From JBNJFY01 sp051747265 (GTDB lineage: Bacteria > Bacteroidota > Rhodothermia > Balneolales > Balneolaceae): a DNA stretch of 64,000 nt. The notes under the pieces were generated by a model. It did no database searches. It was not told the DNA's origin and saw only the letters and a list, made by a program, of their open reading frames with translations. Shown here piece after piece: positions 45,691 through 54,795 of this stretch (position 1 is its first letter; the number at the start of each line of letters is the position of its first letter). The position numbers were made by a program, and so were the translations under genes. The DNA is taken from positions 452,734 through 516,733 of the forward strand of contig JBNJFY010000003.1 in the NCBI GenBank assembly GCA_051747265.1, written 5' to 3'.

Positions 45691-46107
45691 ATGAAGCCTC
45701 GTATTATCCTAGGTGTTGTAGCCATTGTTGCCTTCACATCCCTGCTAATGTACAATTTTGGGAATAGTATCAGTACCTATGTCTCTTTTGATAAGGTCGG
45801 TTCCATGGAGAATGCGCATGTGGTCGGTAAATTGGCTAAAGATCATCCCTTTGGTTTCTCTAAGAAGTCCAAAAAGTTTACGTTTCACATGAAGGATGAA
45901 GAGGGCAATGTTCGTAAGGTGATTTATCCACGACCCAAACCGAATAACTTTGAACAGGCAACACAGTTGGTGGTCATTGGCGAGATGCGTAACGAGGTCT
46001 TTTACGCTAATGAGATGTTGATGAAGTGTCCCTCCAAGTATAATGACGCGGATGGCGCGGAATTTCAAAAACCTGAAAATCACATGTCCGCCCAAAAAGC
46101 ATCCTAA
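45691..46107 (+). CDS. ccmE: Cytochrome c maturation protein CcmE, CXXXY type
   Basis: Periplasmic heme chaperone with one N-terminal anchor (about 5-22) and an OB-fold domain. Where classical CcmE has H-x3-Y (heme-binding His), this protein has Cys113-Pro-Ser-Lys-Tyr117 (MKCPSKYN). CXXXY CcmE is a known variant of a modified System I lacking CcmH-type genes, reported from archaea and some deltaproteobacteria. Located between ccmD and ccmF as expected. Confidence 0.93.
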   Translation: MKPRIILGVVAIVAFTSLLMYNFGNSISTYVSFDKVGSMENAHVVGKLAKDHPFGFSKKSKKFTFHMKDEEGNVRKVIYPRPKPNNFEQATQLVVIGEMRNEVFYANEMLMKCPSKYNDADGAEFQKPENHMSAQKAS

Positions 46108-46180
46108 AACGCTCGCAAATTAATACAGGCTTTGGTGTGAGAAAGCCTGTTCAACTTTACAGAAATTACTCTCCTCTTTT

Positions 46181-48706
46181 ATGCTCGGCACTATAGGTCA
46201 TCTACTAATTTCCGGCGCCTTCGGTTTGATGCTGGCTGCCCTGTTTGCGTATTGGTACAGCGATTTTAAAGATGAAAATAAGCTGTTTAAGACAGCTAAT
46301 TGGATGTATGGAATCAGTGGCCTATTGATCTTAGTGGCTTCGGTGATTCTCGTTTATCTGATCTTTACCCACCAGTTCCAATACTATTATGTGTACAACT
46401 ATACCAGTCAGGATTTACAAGCCAAATATTTAGCTTCAGCATTTTATGGAGGGCAGGAAGGCAGTTTTATGCTTTGGATCCTGTTTTCTGCGTTGCTCGG
46501 GCTGGGATTAATGAAATGGACGGGTGAACCGTATCGCAAACCGGTTTTGTTTGTAATGTCCTTGACCCAGCTTTTTCTATTGTCCATGATTCTGGGCATC
46601 GATTTAGGCAGCGTGCATATTGGGGCTTCGCCATTCCGATCCTTGGCTGATGCCATGCCCAATGCTCCGTTTTTGCAGCAAAATCCCGATTTCGTACCCG
46701 CAGACGGTAAGGGACTCAATGATCTGTTGAAAAGTCCATGGATGATGATTCATCCGCCGATTCTGTTTATGGGGTTTGCGATGATGACGGTGCCCTTTGC
46801 TTTTGCCGTGGCCTCTTTGTGGAAAGAGAAATATCAGGAATGGGTAAAACCAGCCATGCCCTGGACGTTGGCCGCTAATTTGTGTCTGCTGACTGCAATT
46901 TTTCTGGGGGGCTATTGGGCCTATGTAACCTTGTCGTTTGGGGGCTATTGGGCTTGGGATCCGGTGGAAAACGCTTCGCTGGTCCCTTGGCTATTCGGTA
47001 CGGCAGGTATCCATACCATGCTGATTCAGCGGAAAAGTTCCACTTCGCAAAAGGCGTCCATCATATTTGCGTTGCTAAGTTATGTAGGGATTGTCTATGA
47101 AACCTTTTTGACGCGCTCGGGTATCTTGGCTGACGCTTCTGTTCACAGCTTTGTGGATCTGGGACTGTATAATCAGTTATTGTTGTTTATGCTGGTAACC
47201 ATCTTGTTGGGAATTGGGCTGTTGGTCTACCGCTACAAATCTCTGCCCAAGCAAAAAGATACCAGTCAACTATTTTCGCGCGAATTTCTGACCTTCGCCG
47301 GAGCTATGATGCTCTTTTTGCTGGGTCTGGTCATTATTTTGGGAACCAGTTCTCCGATTATCGGCAAGTTGTTTGTTTCCAATCCCACACCTCCAGAGAT
47401 GAGCTTCTACAACGAGTGGTCGATGCCCATGGTGATGATAATCGCCGTGTTGACTGTATTAGCACAGTTTTTGTTCTGGAATAAGATGGATGCGGAGGAG
47501 TTGTCTTCGGCTTTACTAATGCCATTGGTTTTAACATCGGTTGCTACTATGGCTACCATTTTTTGGGCCAATATCCGAGACATTTATCAGATGGTGTATC
47601 TGTTGACCGGTTATTTCGCGCTCTTTGGTAATGGAAATGTGATGCTTCAGCTGGTCATCAAGAAGCCCAAATTGATCGGCGGTACCTTGTCCCATGTTGG
47701 CTTTGCGTTGTTGCTACTAGGGGTAATCGGATCCTCACTATACAACGAGCATCTACTGGATCAAAAGACCATCGCCTATAACAAAGCGGTTAAAGCAGGC
47801 AAGGTTACCGATGACAATGGATTTCCGGTAAGTCAGCAGATCGATATGCTGGAGCTCAACTTGAATGAGCCGAAGCTAGTCAATAATGAATATTTGATCA
47901 CCTATGAAGGGTACACTTTAGAAAATCAGGAGCGCCCCGGACAGCAAGCCTATAAAATTAAGTTTGAAGATCCGGATGGCGATTGGGATCCATTCTATAT
48001 GCATCCGCAAGTGTATCCGATGATGTCCAATCCACAGATGGGTTCTATTGAATGGTCGGTAGATCCCGATGTGCGTACCGGTTTGGTCGATGATATCTAT
48101 TTGTATGTGGCGGGTAGTGCTTATGTAGAACGGAAAAACGAACAAGTCGAACGCCGCGCAAAACAAGATGATCCTATGAAAAATGCGGCTATGGGATCTG
48201 AGGCAGAGCAAGATACGTCTCAAACGCTCACCTTGGGTCGTAATCAATCGGTTGATATGGGATCACTGACCATCAAATTTCATGATTTCTCGAAAACGGA
48301 TACGGCGAATTTGCCTGAAAACACCCAGGTGGGAGTTCAGGCACATATTGAGATCATTGATAATGCGGCGGGGCATACGCATTCGGTGCATCCCGTATTC
48401 GCCGTCGTGAACAAAGAGGGCGAGAGCTGGACCTATTCTCCCGCGGTTCCCATCGAGGAATACGATATGACCCTTCAATTCGTGAATGTTAACCCAAGCA
48501 CGGGACAAATCGACTTGCGATTGACCGGAGTGGATGGCCAATTACCCGAGCAGGACTGGGTATTGTTGGTCGCCGAAGAAAAACCTTTTGTTTCTGTGGT
48601 TTGGGCTGGTACTTTTGTGTTAATGATTGGATTCTCAATTTCTATATTCCGTAGATGGGCAGATGAAAAACGAAGAGAGGCCCGCCGGGATGCCAACATG
48701 AGTTAG
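46181..48706 (+). CDS. ccmF: Cytochrome c heme lyase subunit CcmF
   Basis: Large membrane protein (841 residues) that attaches heme to apocytochromes. Multiple helices and the WWD domain GGYWAWDPVENASLVPWL (about 255-272) are diagnostic. Periplasmic His-bearing loops flank it. The C-terminal third is a large soluble region (about 540-810) before the final helix. It ends the ccm unit; the next gene starts 25 bp later. Confidence 0.95.
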   Translation: MLGTIGHLLISGAFGLMLAALFAYWYSDFKDENKLFKTANWMYGISGLLILVASVILVYLIFTHQFQYYYVYNYTSQDLQAKYLASAFYGGQEGSFMLWILFSALLGLGLMKWTGEPYRKPVLFVMSLTQLFLLSMILGIDLGSVHIGASPFRSLADAMPNAPFLQQNPDFVPADGKGLNDLLKSPWMMIHPPILFMGFAMMTVPFAFAVASLWKEKYQEWVKPAMPWTLAANLCLLTAIFLGGYWAYVTLSFGGYWAWDPVENASLVPWLFGTAGIHTMLIQRKSSTSQKASIIFALLSYVGIVYETFLTRSGILADASVHSFVDLGLYNQLLLFMLVTILLGIGLLVYRYKSLPKQKDTSQLFSREFLTFAGAMMLFLLGLVIILGTSSPIIGKLFVSNPTPPEMSFYNEWSMPMVMIIAVLTVLAQFLFWNKMDAEELSSALLMPLVLTSVATMATIFWANIRDIYQMVYLLTGYFALFGNGNVMLQLVIKKPKLIGGTLSHVGFALLLLGVIGSSLYNEHLLDQKTIAYNKAVKAGKVTDDNGFPVSQQIDMLELNLNEPKLVNNEYLITYEGYTLENQERPGQQAYKIKFEDPDGDWDPFYMHPQVYPMMSNPQMGSIEWSVDPDVRTGLVDDIYLYVAGSAYVERKNEQVERRAKQDDPMKNAAMGSEAEQDTSQTLTLGRNQSVDMGSLTIKFHDFSKTDTANLPENTQVGVQAHIEIIDNAAGHTHSVHPVFAVVNKEGESWTYSPAVPIEEYDMTLQFVNVNPSTGQIDLRLTGVDGQLPEQDWVLLVAEEKPFVSVVWAGTFVLMIGFSISIFRRWADEKRREARRDANMS

Positions 48707-48731
48707 GCTCCTCGCGGTCGTACACATCGTA

Positions 48732-49529
48732 ATGATAAAATTTATGGCACGAGTGAACAGATGGAAACGTTCGTTATACGCTGGTAAAACGGCCAGGTAT
48801 CTTTTCCATATTGTGCTCCTCCTGCTGGTCAGTGGGATCGTGAATGCTGCCTGCGTTGCCCAATCGACTGCCCATAACAAAAAGAAGGTGAACCCTTCGC
48901 GTGTATTAATCAAAACATTGGTGTTCCCGGGTTGGGGGCATCTGGCATTGGGAAACGAGCATCAATCTCGGGGGAAATGGCATATTGGTACCGAACTGGC
49001 ACTCTGGTTGGGATATGGCGGCATTGCTTTGCGATCTAGTCAATTGGAAGATAACCTGATTACCCAGGCTCAAACCTATGCGGATATTGATATTTCCAAT
49101 CGCGGACAGGATTTGTGGATCGCCATTGGGAGTTATGAAAGTCTGGACGCCTACAACAGGTTGCAATTGTTGAATCGAAATTGGGACCAACAGTATGCCG
49201 ATCAACCCAAGAATCAATGGCAGTGGACGACGGATCAGGCTCGCCAGGATTTTGAGTCAACACGTACTCAATGGAATCGAACCAAACAGCAAGTTCCAGC
49301 CGTACTCAGTGCCCTGATATTGAATCGGGTGATTGCTGGGATAAGTGCCTACCGGCGAGCCCTGCAGCTGCAAGAACAATCCCCGTCTCAACAGTCTACA
49401 TCTACCTCAACGGCTACTGCAGGTAATTCGGTACGGTGGCAATTTTCGATCCGGCCTCACTTACCAGCCACGGCTCAGCATTCCCACTTGGCGTATCAGT
49501 TGCAGCCGGTTATCAAAGTAAATTTCTAG
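48732..49529 (+). CDS. Exported or membrane protein, DUF5683-like
   Basis: 265 residues with an N-terminal hydrophobic signal (YLFHIVLLLLVSGIVNAACVAQS). The segment RVLIKTLVFPGWGHLALGNEHQSRGKWHIG resembles the PGxG-type start of DUF5683 membrane proteins. A Gln-rich helical middle and a Ser/Thr-rich stretch precede the C-terminus. Function unknown. It lies between ccmF and truA on the same strand. Confidence 0.6.
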   Translation: MIKFMARVNRWKRSLYAGKTARYLFHIVLLLLVSGIVNAACVAQSTAHNKKKVNPSRVLIKTLVFPGWGHLALGNEHQSRGKWHIGTELALWLGYGGIALRSSQLEDNLITQAQTYADIDISNRGQDLWIAIGSYESLDAYNRLQLLNRNWDQQYADQPKNQWQWTTDQARQDFESTRTQWNRTKQQVPAVLSALILNRVIAGISAYRRALQLQEQSPSQQSTSTSTATAGNSVRWQFSIRPHLPATAQHSHLAYQLQPVIKVNF

Positions 49530-49538
49530 ATTGTTTAT

Positions 49539-50300
49539 ATGCCCCGATATCTTCTTACTGTGGCTTACGATGGGACGCGCTTCAATGGATGGCAACGCCA
49601 ACCACACCCCGAGCAACGCACCGTTGAGGAAGAACTAGAACGTGCGCTCTCGCAACGCTTTCAGCAGGAAATTGACGTCATAGGCCAGGGGCGTACGGAC
49701 GCGGGCGTTCATGCGGAAGGGCAAACCGCTCATGTGGATTTACCAGAAAAAATTGAGCCTCGTGAATTGACTTACGCCTTGCTGGGATTGCTACCGCGCG
49801 ATATTGCGGTACTCAATATCCAGCAAACCGCAGTAGATTTTCACGCCCGATATGACGCAACCTATCGCTTATATCGTTATCAGATATTAACTGAACCACG
49901 TCCATTGTATCGGAGTGCCGCCCACATGGAATTGCGACCACTAGATCTGGAATTGATGCAGGCTTGTGCCGAAATGGTACAGGGCGAACATGATTTTGAG
50001 TCATTCACCATTTCCAGTTCACTGGATGGTCGTCACGCGCGGTGTCATTTGATGGAAACCAGCTTGACCTACGACTCTCCGTGGCTGTTATACCGAATAT
50101 GCGGGAATCGATTTTTGCGACGGATGGTTCGTCGGTTGGTGGGCAGTATGTTACAAGTAGGACTGGGAACGATTACCCTCGCAGATTTTCAAGACCTGTT
50201 GAAAACCCCACGTGAAGACATCGGGGGGCATGCCGCACCCGCTAAGGGATTGATTTTAGAAGAGGTTAACTATGGGAACCGAGGGGGGAATAATTCTTGA
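49539..50300 (+). CDS. truA: tRNA pseudouridine(38-40) synthase
   Basis: Converts uridines 38-40 of the anticodon arm to pseudouridine. Catalytic Asp54 in GQGRTDAGVHAEGQ, with YDGTRFNGWQRQP at the N-terminus and RFLRRMVRRLVGSMLQVG later. Length 253 is normal. It starts 9 bp after the upstream gene. The tRNA-Asn gene follows after 171 bp. Confidence 0.96.
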   Translation: MPRYLLTVAYDGTRFNGWQRQPHPEQRTVEEELERALSQRFQQEIDVIGQGRTDAGVHAEGQTAHVDLPEKIEPRELTYALLGLLPRDIAVLNIQQTAVDFHARYDATYRLYRYQILTEPRPLYRSAAHMELRPLDLELMQACAEMVQGEHDFESFTISSSLDGRHARCHLMETSLTYDSPWLLYRICGNRFLRRMVRRLVGSMLQVGLGTITLADFQDLLKTPREDIGGHAAPAKGLILEEVNYGNRGGNNS

Positions 50301-50308
50301 AATTTCTG

Positions 50309-50338
50309 TTGACAAATGTTCGCAGAATAAACTATATT
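50309..50338 (+). promoter_or_regulatory. Sigma70-like promoter (TTGACA-18-TATATT)
   Basis: A consensus -35 TTGACA and -10 TATATT separated by 18 bp lie just after truA, pointing toward the tRNA-Asn. Its start point would be about 50345, giving a longer precursor than the nearer promoter at 50420. Confidence 0.5.
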
Positions 50339-50348
50339 TATGGCCTTC

Positions 50349-50400
50349 TAATGCGAGGTGCTGCTAATAATGCGAGGTGCTGCTAAGAGTTCAAGCACCT
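50349..50400. repeat. 19-bp-period tandem repeat and hairpin before tRNA-Asn
   Basis: taatgcgaggtgctgcta occurs at 50349-50366 and again at 50368-50385 (period 19). The second unit also pairs with agcacct at 50394-50400 (aggtgct / agcacct). It lies between two candidate promoters of the tRNA. Purpose unknown. Confidence 0.55.
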
Positions 50401-50419
50401 GATTTTTTGAAAGAAAAAC

Positions 50420-50449
50420 TTGCATTGGAAAGCTTCGATTTTGTATAAT
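50420..50449 (+). promoter_or_regulatory. Promoter of tRNA-Asn (TTGCAT-18-TATAAT)
   Basis: -35 TTGCAT and a perfect -10 TATAAT, 18 bp apart, end 22 bp before the tRNA 5' end. This spacing to a stable RNA gene is typical. Confidence 0.7.
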
Positions 50450-50471
50450 TGGAGCTCTGAAAATGACCTAT

Positions 50472-50543
50472 TCCTCGGTAGCTCAGGGGTAGAGCAAGCG
50501 GCTGTTAACCGCTGGGTCGGGGGTTCGAATCCCTCCCGGGGAG
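50472..50543 (+). tRNA. tRNA-Asn (anticodon GTT)
   Basis: 72 nt folding as a cloverleaf: acceptor tcctcgg/ccgggga (one T-G pair), D arm gctc/gagc, anticodon stem agcgg/ccgct with loop ctGTTaa, variable loop gggtc, T arm ggggg/ccctc with ttcgaat, discriminator g. CCA is not encoded. An intrinsic terminator follows. Confidence 0.95.
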
Positions 50544-50548
50544 CTCTT

Positions 50549-50586
50549 AAAAAGGCTTTGCTGAATATTTCAGCAAAGCCTTTTTT
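50549..50586 (+). terminator. Intrinsic terminator after tRNA-Asn
   Basis: Nearly perfect stem aaaaaggctttgctga / tcagcaaagcctttttt with a short loop, ending in a T-run, starts 6 nt after the tRNA. Confidence 0.9.
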
Positions 50587-51010
50587 GTTTTCGTAGACCT
50601 TCTGGAATAAAATTGATACGCCGAGTTTGCATTTCGGCGAGAATGAATTCCCCGCCTCGTATTATTGCGCTCCTCCGGGGCTTTGATCAGCTCCTGGTGA
50701 ATTATTTTTGAAGCTTTATTCAAATAATTTGCTACCGCTTCATTGCTTTCCACGTCTGGCTAACAAATTCCCATAGCTCCCCAATACTGCTCCCCTAGGA
50801 TGGGAGCGTCGATTGGTGCTGTTGGTTTACTATTTGGTAGTGTTCAATGATATATAAGGGGAAAAGCTGTGGCCAAAGTCCAGCATCCCTCATTTTGCCA
50901 CTTCAAAATAATATCCCTTAGGACGCCTTAGGCTACTTTTTAAAGCATTTAGCGAAGAAATTATGGACATATTAAAATGAATATCCAGAAATCAAGAGAA
51001 GGGTTATACC
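50587..51010 (+). other. Intergenic region before ppsA
   Basis: 424 bp without a supported gene. A 68-codon minus-strand ORF overlaps the tRNA terminator and has no features of a real protein. An SD-like gaagg lies about 10 nt before the ppsA ATG. No further structure recognised. Confidence 0.5.
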
Positions 51011-53419
51011 ATGGACCGATATGTCATTCCCTTTGGAGAAATAGACAACACACAGGTTAGCAAGGTAGGCGGCAAGAATGCCTCGCTGGGAGAAATGTTT
51101 CAAAAGTTGAGTGCCGCGGGTATTCAAGTGCCCGATGGCTTTGCCACTACTTCGGCAGCTTACTGGATGTTCATAGAAGAGAACCAGCTAAAAGATTGGA
51201 TTCAAGAGCAGTTGGATGAGCTGGATCAGGAGGAGTATTCCAATCTGAAAGAGGTGGGGCAACATATCCGGTCTAAGATAAAAAAAGCCCGTATGCCGGA
51301 GGGAATCGCACAAGCAGTCAGGGAAGCCTATCGACAACTGAACGATCGGGTGAAAAATCTGGAGAGTGTGGCCATTCGCAGTAGTGCCACCGCCGAAGAT
51401 CTGCCCAGCGCCAGCTTTGCCGGTCAGCATGAGTCGTTTATGAACATCCAAGAGGAAGAGGACGTAGTGGCCACGGTGCAGTTGTGTTATGCCTCGCTGT
51501 TCACCGATCGGGCCATAAAATACCGCGACGACCATGGGTTTGAGCATATGAAAATCGCCCTGTCCGCTGGCGTACAGAAGATGGTGCGTTCTGATAAAGC
51601 GTGCGCCGGTGTGGCCTTCACCATTGAGCCGGAAACCGGTTTTGATAAGGTCATCTTTATCAATGGCAGTTGGGGATTGGGCGATTATGTGGTGGGCGGC
51701 GAAGTAATCGGCGATCAGTTTTACCTGTTCAAAGAGAACTTGCGGAAGGGTAACATGGCCATTTTATCCAAAGATCTGGGCAGTAAAGAGCATAAGCTCA
51801 TCTACTCCGAGCAAACAGATGAGCGCGGACAAAGCACCCAAGATCAAACCACCACCCAACAAGAACGGAATCAGTTTATTCTTTCGGATTCAGAGATTGA
51901 AAAAATGGGGAGATGGTGTTTGGCCATTGAGGATCATTATGGGTATCCCATGGACATAGAATGGGCCAAAGATGGCCACAGCGGCGAGCTGTTTATCGTG
52001 CAGGCCCGACCGGAGACGGTGCATTCTTCCGGTAAAGAGAAAGGCAAGCTCAAGCAGTATGCGCTCAAGGAAAAAGGAGTGGTCATCACCAGTGGTACGG
52101 CCATTGGCGAGAAGATCGCCGCGGGTAAAGCCAAAATTCTGCACTCGCCCGAAGAATCGGATAAGCTGGAAAAAGGCGATGTGTTGATCACCGAGATCAC
52201 CAATCCGGACTGGGATCCGATCATGCAAAAAGCCTCGGCTATTGTGACCGATAGCGGGGGGCGTACCAGTCATGCGGCTATTGTGGCCCGCGAAATGGGA
52301 GCCGTGGCCGTGGTGGGAGCCGAAGACGCCACCCAAAAGATCCAAGATGGTCAGGAAGTGACCGTCTGTTGCGCGGAAGGGCAGGAGGGGCATATTTATG
52401 AAGGTATTTTGGAATGGGAAGAAGAAATCATCGATACCCAGGATCTGGGGGATCCGGACACGCATGTAGAATTGATCCTGGCTAATCCGAAACTGGCCTT
52501 TCGGTATGCCTCGTATCCGGTGGATGGCGTGGGCTTGGTGCGACTGGAATTCGCCATCAACCGATCGATCAAGGTGCACCCCATGGCACTGGTCGAATTT
52601 GAGGAACTGGAAAACGAGGAAGATAAGCGGGCCATTGAAGCCTTGACCGCCGCTTACCAGAGCAAGGAGCAGTATTTCATCGAGAATCTCTCCATGGCGG
52701 TGGGTACCATTGCCGCCTCTTTTTATCCGCGGGAAGTGATCGTGCGGATGAGCGATTTTAAAACCAACGAATATGCCGCCTTGTTGGGCGGTCACCAGTT
52801 TGAGCCCAAGGAAGAAAATCCCATGCTCGGATTCCGGGGGGCTTCGCGCTACTACAGCGATGCCTATCGGGGCGGGTTCCGGCTGGAGTGCCTAGCCATG
52901 AAACGAGCAAGCGAGGAGATGGGGCTGGATAACATCAAGCTGATGATCCCGTTTTGCCGCACCGTGGAGGAAGGCAAAAAGGTGATCCGGGAGATGGAAA
53001 AGTACGGCCTGAAACAAGGGGAGCAGGGCTTGGAAGTATATGTGATGGTGGAGATTCCCTCCAATGTAGTGGGATGCGAGGAGTTCGCGGAGGTGTTCGA
53101 CGGCTTTTCTATTGGATCCAATGACCTGACGCAACTCACCCTGGGCGTGGATCGCGACTCAGAACTGGTCAGTGATATTTTCGATGAGCGCAATGATCAG
53201 GTGCGGGAGATGATTGCCACGGCTATCCGGAAAGCTCATAAATCGGGGAAGAGAATAGGATTGTGCGGTCAAGCGCCCAGTGATTTCCCCGAATTTGCGC
53301 AGTTTCTGGTGGAGCAAGGCATCCATAGTATCTCCTTTAATCCCGATGCTATTGTGAATGGCATTACCAATATTCTGAAAGCAGAAGGGAAAGAGCGAAC
53401 GTTACAGCACATGACATAG
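51011..53419 (+). CDS. ppsA: Phosphoenolpyruvate synthase
   Basis: Makes PEP from pyruvate and ATP, for gluconeogenesis. The N-terminal nucleotide-binding domain starts VSKVGGKNASLGEM and includes AIRSSATAEDLPSASFAGQ. The swivelling phosphohistidine is His421 in GGRTSHAAIVARE. The C-terminal PEP/pyruvate domain ends with catalytic Cys752 in LCGQAPSD. Length 802 is typical. A phosphoribosyltransferase gene follows 75 bp later (from its preferred start). Confidence 0.96.
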   Translation: MDRYVIPFGEIDNTQVSKVGGKNASLGEMFQKLSAAGIQVPDGFATTSAAYWMFIEENQLKDWIQEQLDELDQEEYSNLKEVGQHIRSKIKKARMPEGIAQAVREAYRQLNDRVKNLESVAIRSSATAEDLPSASFAGQHESFMNIQEEEDVVATVQLCYASLFTDRAIKYRDDHGFEHMKIALSAGVQKMVRSDKACAGVAFTIEPETGFDKVIFINGSWGLGDYVVGGEVIGDQFYLFKENLRKGNMAILSKDLGSKEHKLIYSEQTDERGQSTQDQTTTQQERNQFILSDSEIEKMGRWCLAIEDHYGYPMDIEWAKDGHSGELFIVQARPETVHSSGKEKGKLKQYALKEKGVVITSGTAIGEKIAAGKAKILHSPEESDKLEKGDVLITEITNPDWDPIMQKASAIVTDSGGRTSHAAIVAREMGAVAVVGAEDATQKIQDGQEVTVCCAEGQEGHIYEGILEWEEEIIDTQDLGDPDTHVELILANPKLAFRYASYPVDGVGLVRLEFAINRSIKVHPMALVEFEELENEEDKRAIEALTAAYQSKEQYFIENLSMAVGTIAASFYPREVIVRMSDFKTNEYAALLGGHQFEPKEENPMLGFRGASRYYSDAYRGGFRLECLAMKRASEEMGLDNIKLMIPFCRTVEEGKKVIREMEKYGLKQGEQGLEVYVMVEIPSNVVGCEEFAEVFDGFSIGSNDLTQLTLGVDRDSELVSDIFDERNDQVREMIATAIRKAHKSGKRIGLCGQAPSDFPEFAQFLVEQGIHSISFNPDAIVNGITNILKAEGKERTLQHMT

Positions 53420-53494
53420 GGGCACGCAGAAACACGTGGGTCATTCAGATTAATTATCTTGGGATATCATCCCTATGAATTAAGCGAGCATGGT

Positions 53495-54130
53495 ATGCCT
53501 AGGAAAAAGAATTTTTCAGCTAGAATTGTCCATCTGGATGAGGTTTATGCGCTTAGCTATGATCTTGCTGGGCAAATAATGAACGCTGGGCCTACCTATG
53601 ATCTGGTGGTGGCCATTGCCCGGGGTGGCATGCTGCCCGCGCGTCTGATGTGTGATTTTTTGAACATAAAATCGCTCACATCTATGCAGATCCGGCACTA
53701 TACGCAGGGCGCCGAGCAGATGGAAACGGCGGAAGTCATCGATCCGATCCGGGTGGACGTGGCTGGTAAAAACGTCTTGGTAGTAGACGATGTGAATGAT
53801 TCCGGGGACACGCTGCAAGCCGCATCTGAGCATCTCAACAACTTGAATCCAGCGGTATGCAAAACGGTGGTGATTCATGAAAAGGAGGGTTCGTCATTTG
53901 CGGCGGATTTCGTCGGTCAACCGGTCACCGAGTGGAAATGGCTGATCTACCAATGGGCACTCACCGAAGACGTGTTGGAGTTCCTGGAAAAAGGACAGAT
54001 GCTCAATCACAGCGCAGCAGAGGCACAAGCGTACTTGGCGGATACCTATCAGTTGGAGATCAGCAGGGAGTTGCTGGGGAATATTCTAGAGTTAAGGGCG
54101 AATTATGTGGAGAGGGAGCCGGAAGTGTGA
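53495..54130 (+). CDS. Phosphoribosyltransferase (Hpt1/COG2236-like)
   Basis: PRPP-dependent transferase, probably for purine bases (hypoxanthine/xanthine type), inferred from the family. The PRPP loop is VLVVDDVNDSGDT, preceded by DLVVAIARGGMLPARLMCDFL as in archaeal-like Hpt1 proteins. The ORF opens at TTG 53459, but ATG 53495 (MPRKKNFSARI) is the better start. A helical C-terminal extension of about 60 residues is present. The stop codon lies at the edge of REP element copy 1. Confidence 0.82.
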   Translation: MPRKKNFSARIVHLDEVYALSYDLAGQIMNAGPTYDLVVAIARGGMLPARLMCDFLNIKSLTSMQIRHYTQGAEQMETAEVIDPIRVDVAGKNVLVVDDVNDSGDTLQAASEHLNNLNPAVCKTVVIHEKEGSSFAADFVGQPVTEWKWLIYQWALTEDVLEFLEKGQMLNHSAAEAQAYLADTYQLEISRELLGNILELRANYVEREPEV

Positions 54131-54376
54131 CGCGGCTAGCGCCGCTTGATGATAGAGTGATGGAGTGACGCGCCTGCGGCGCTGAGTGAGTGATGGCGAT
54201 AATACTTTGCTTTAGTTTATGGCCACTGCCCAACCAGAAAGGCAAAAAAATAATTAACGGCAAAAATTACTCTATCACTCAGCGCCGCTAGCCGCGTCAC
54301 TCCATCACTCCATCACTCTATCACTCCATCACTCTATCACTCTATCACAAGCGGCGTCAGCCGCGTCACTCTATCA
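54127..54376. repeat. Large palindromic REP-like element, copy 1
   Basis: Composite of GC-rich palindromes (acgcggctagcgccgc, cgcgcctgcggcgct) joined by gagtgat/atcactc oligomers. About 90 bp of conserved core (from ataatactttgctttag to ggcaaaaattactc) sits between inverted arms. The right side has six tandem 8-mers tcactcYa. Copies 2 and 3 are at 56316 and 58632. It begins at the phosphoribosyltransferase stop codon. Confidence 0.85.
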
Positions 54377-54377
54377 T

Positions 54378-54519
54378 GCCCGTGAACTTTGCTGATGGAT
54401 GGGGCACAAGTGACACCCGAAATGAATTTAGCTGAGATCATTTATAGTTGTTAGTGAACTGTTAAACATTGGGTAAGCTTTTCTGTTAATTTTCGGGTGT
54501 AACACTTGCGTCAGGTTGG
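54378..54519. repeat. 140-bp direct repeat A flanking the cyclase gene
   Basis: Matches 56170-56310 over about 140 bp with few differences, in the same orientation. It carries its own inverted ends: gcacaagtgacacccgaaa near the left and tttcgggtgtaacacttg near the right. It looks like a small mobile or repetitive element without an ORF. Together with copy B it brackets the adenylate cyclase gene. Confidence 0.8.
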
Positions 54520-54795
54520 GGGAAGTGGGTGGGGAGTGAAAATAGAATAAACCTTAATCGCCTTTCATCATCACAATACACAACCTCAGTCAGGATTCAC
54601 TTGTTATTTGTGTCATAAATTCTACCTTTTAAAAGGCCCAACTGTCGATTAAGAGTAATAATGGGGGAACATAGACAGGATATAGATACAGGTGGGCGAG
54701 TATGCCAGTCTATTTTGATATAAACTACTCTTCAATTTTGTAATGAAATGAGTGTTTATTGATGGTGCTCTCTGTACGCCAGTAAATCACCTACA

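Noticed and set aside
50547..50753. 68-codon minus-strand ORF after tRNA-Asn
   Set aside because: Runs through the terminator hairpin and has no recognisable features.
51890..52795. 301-codon antisense ORF inside ppsA
   Set aside because: Exact antisense shadow of a highly conserved gene; His/Gly/Phe-rich composition typical of reverse-frame artefacts.
54298..54376. Short regularly spaced repeats that could be a CRISPR array
   Set aside because: Units are 8 bp in direct tandem with no unique spacers, and no cas genes are present.
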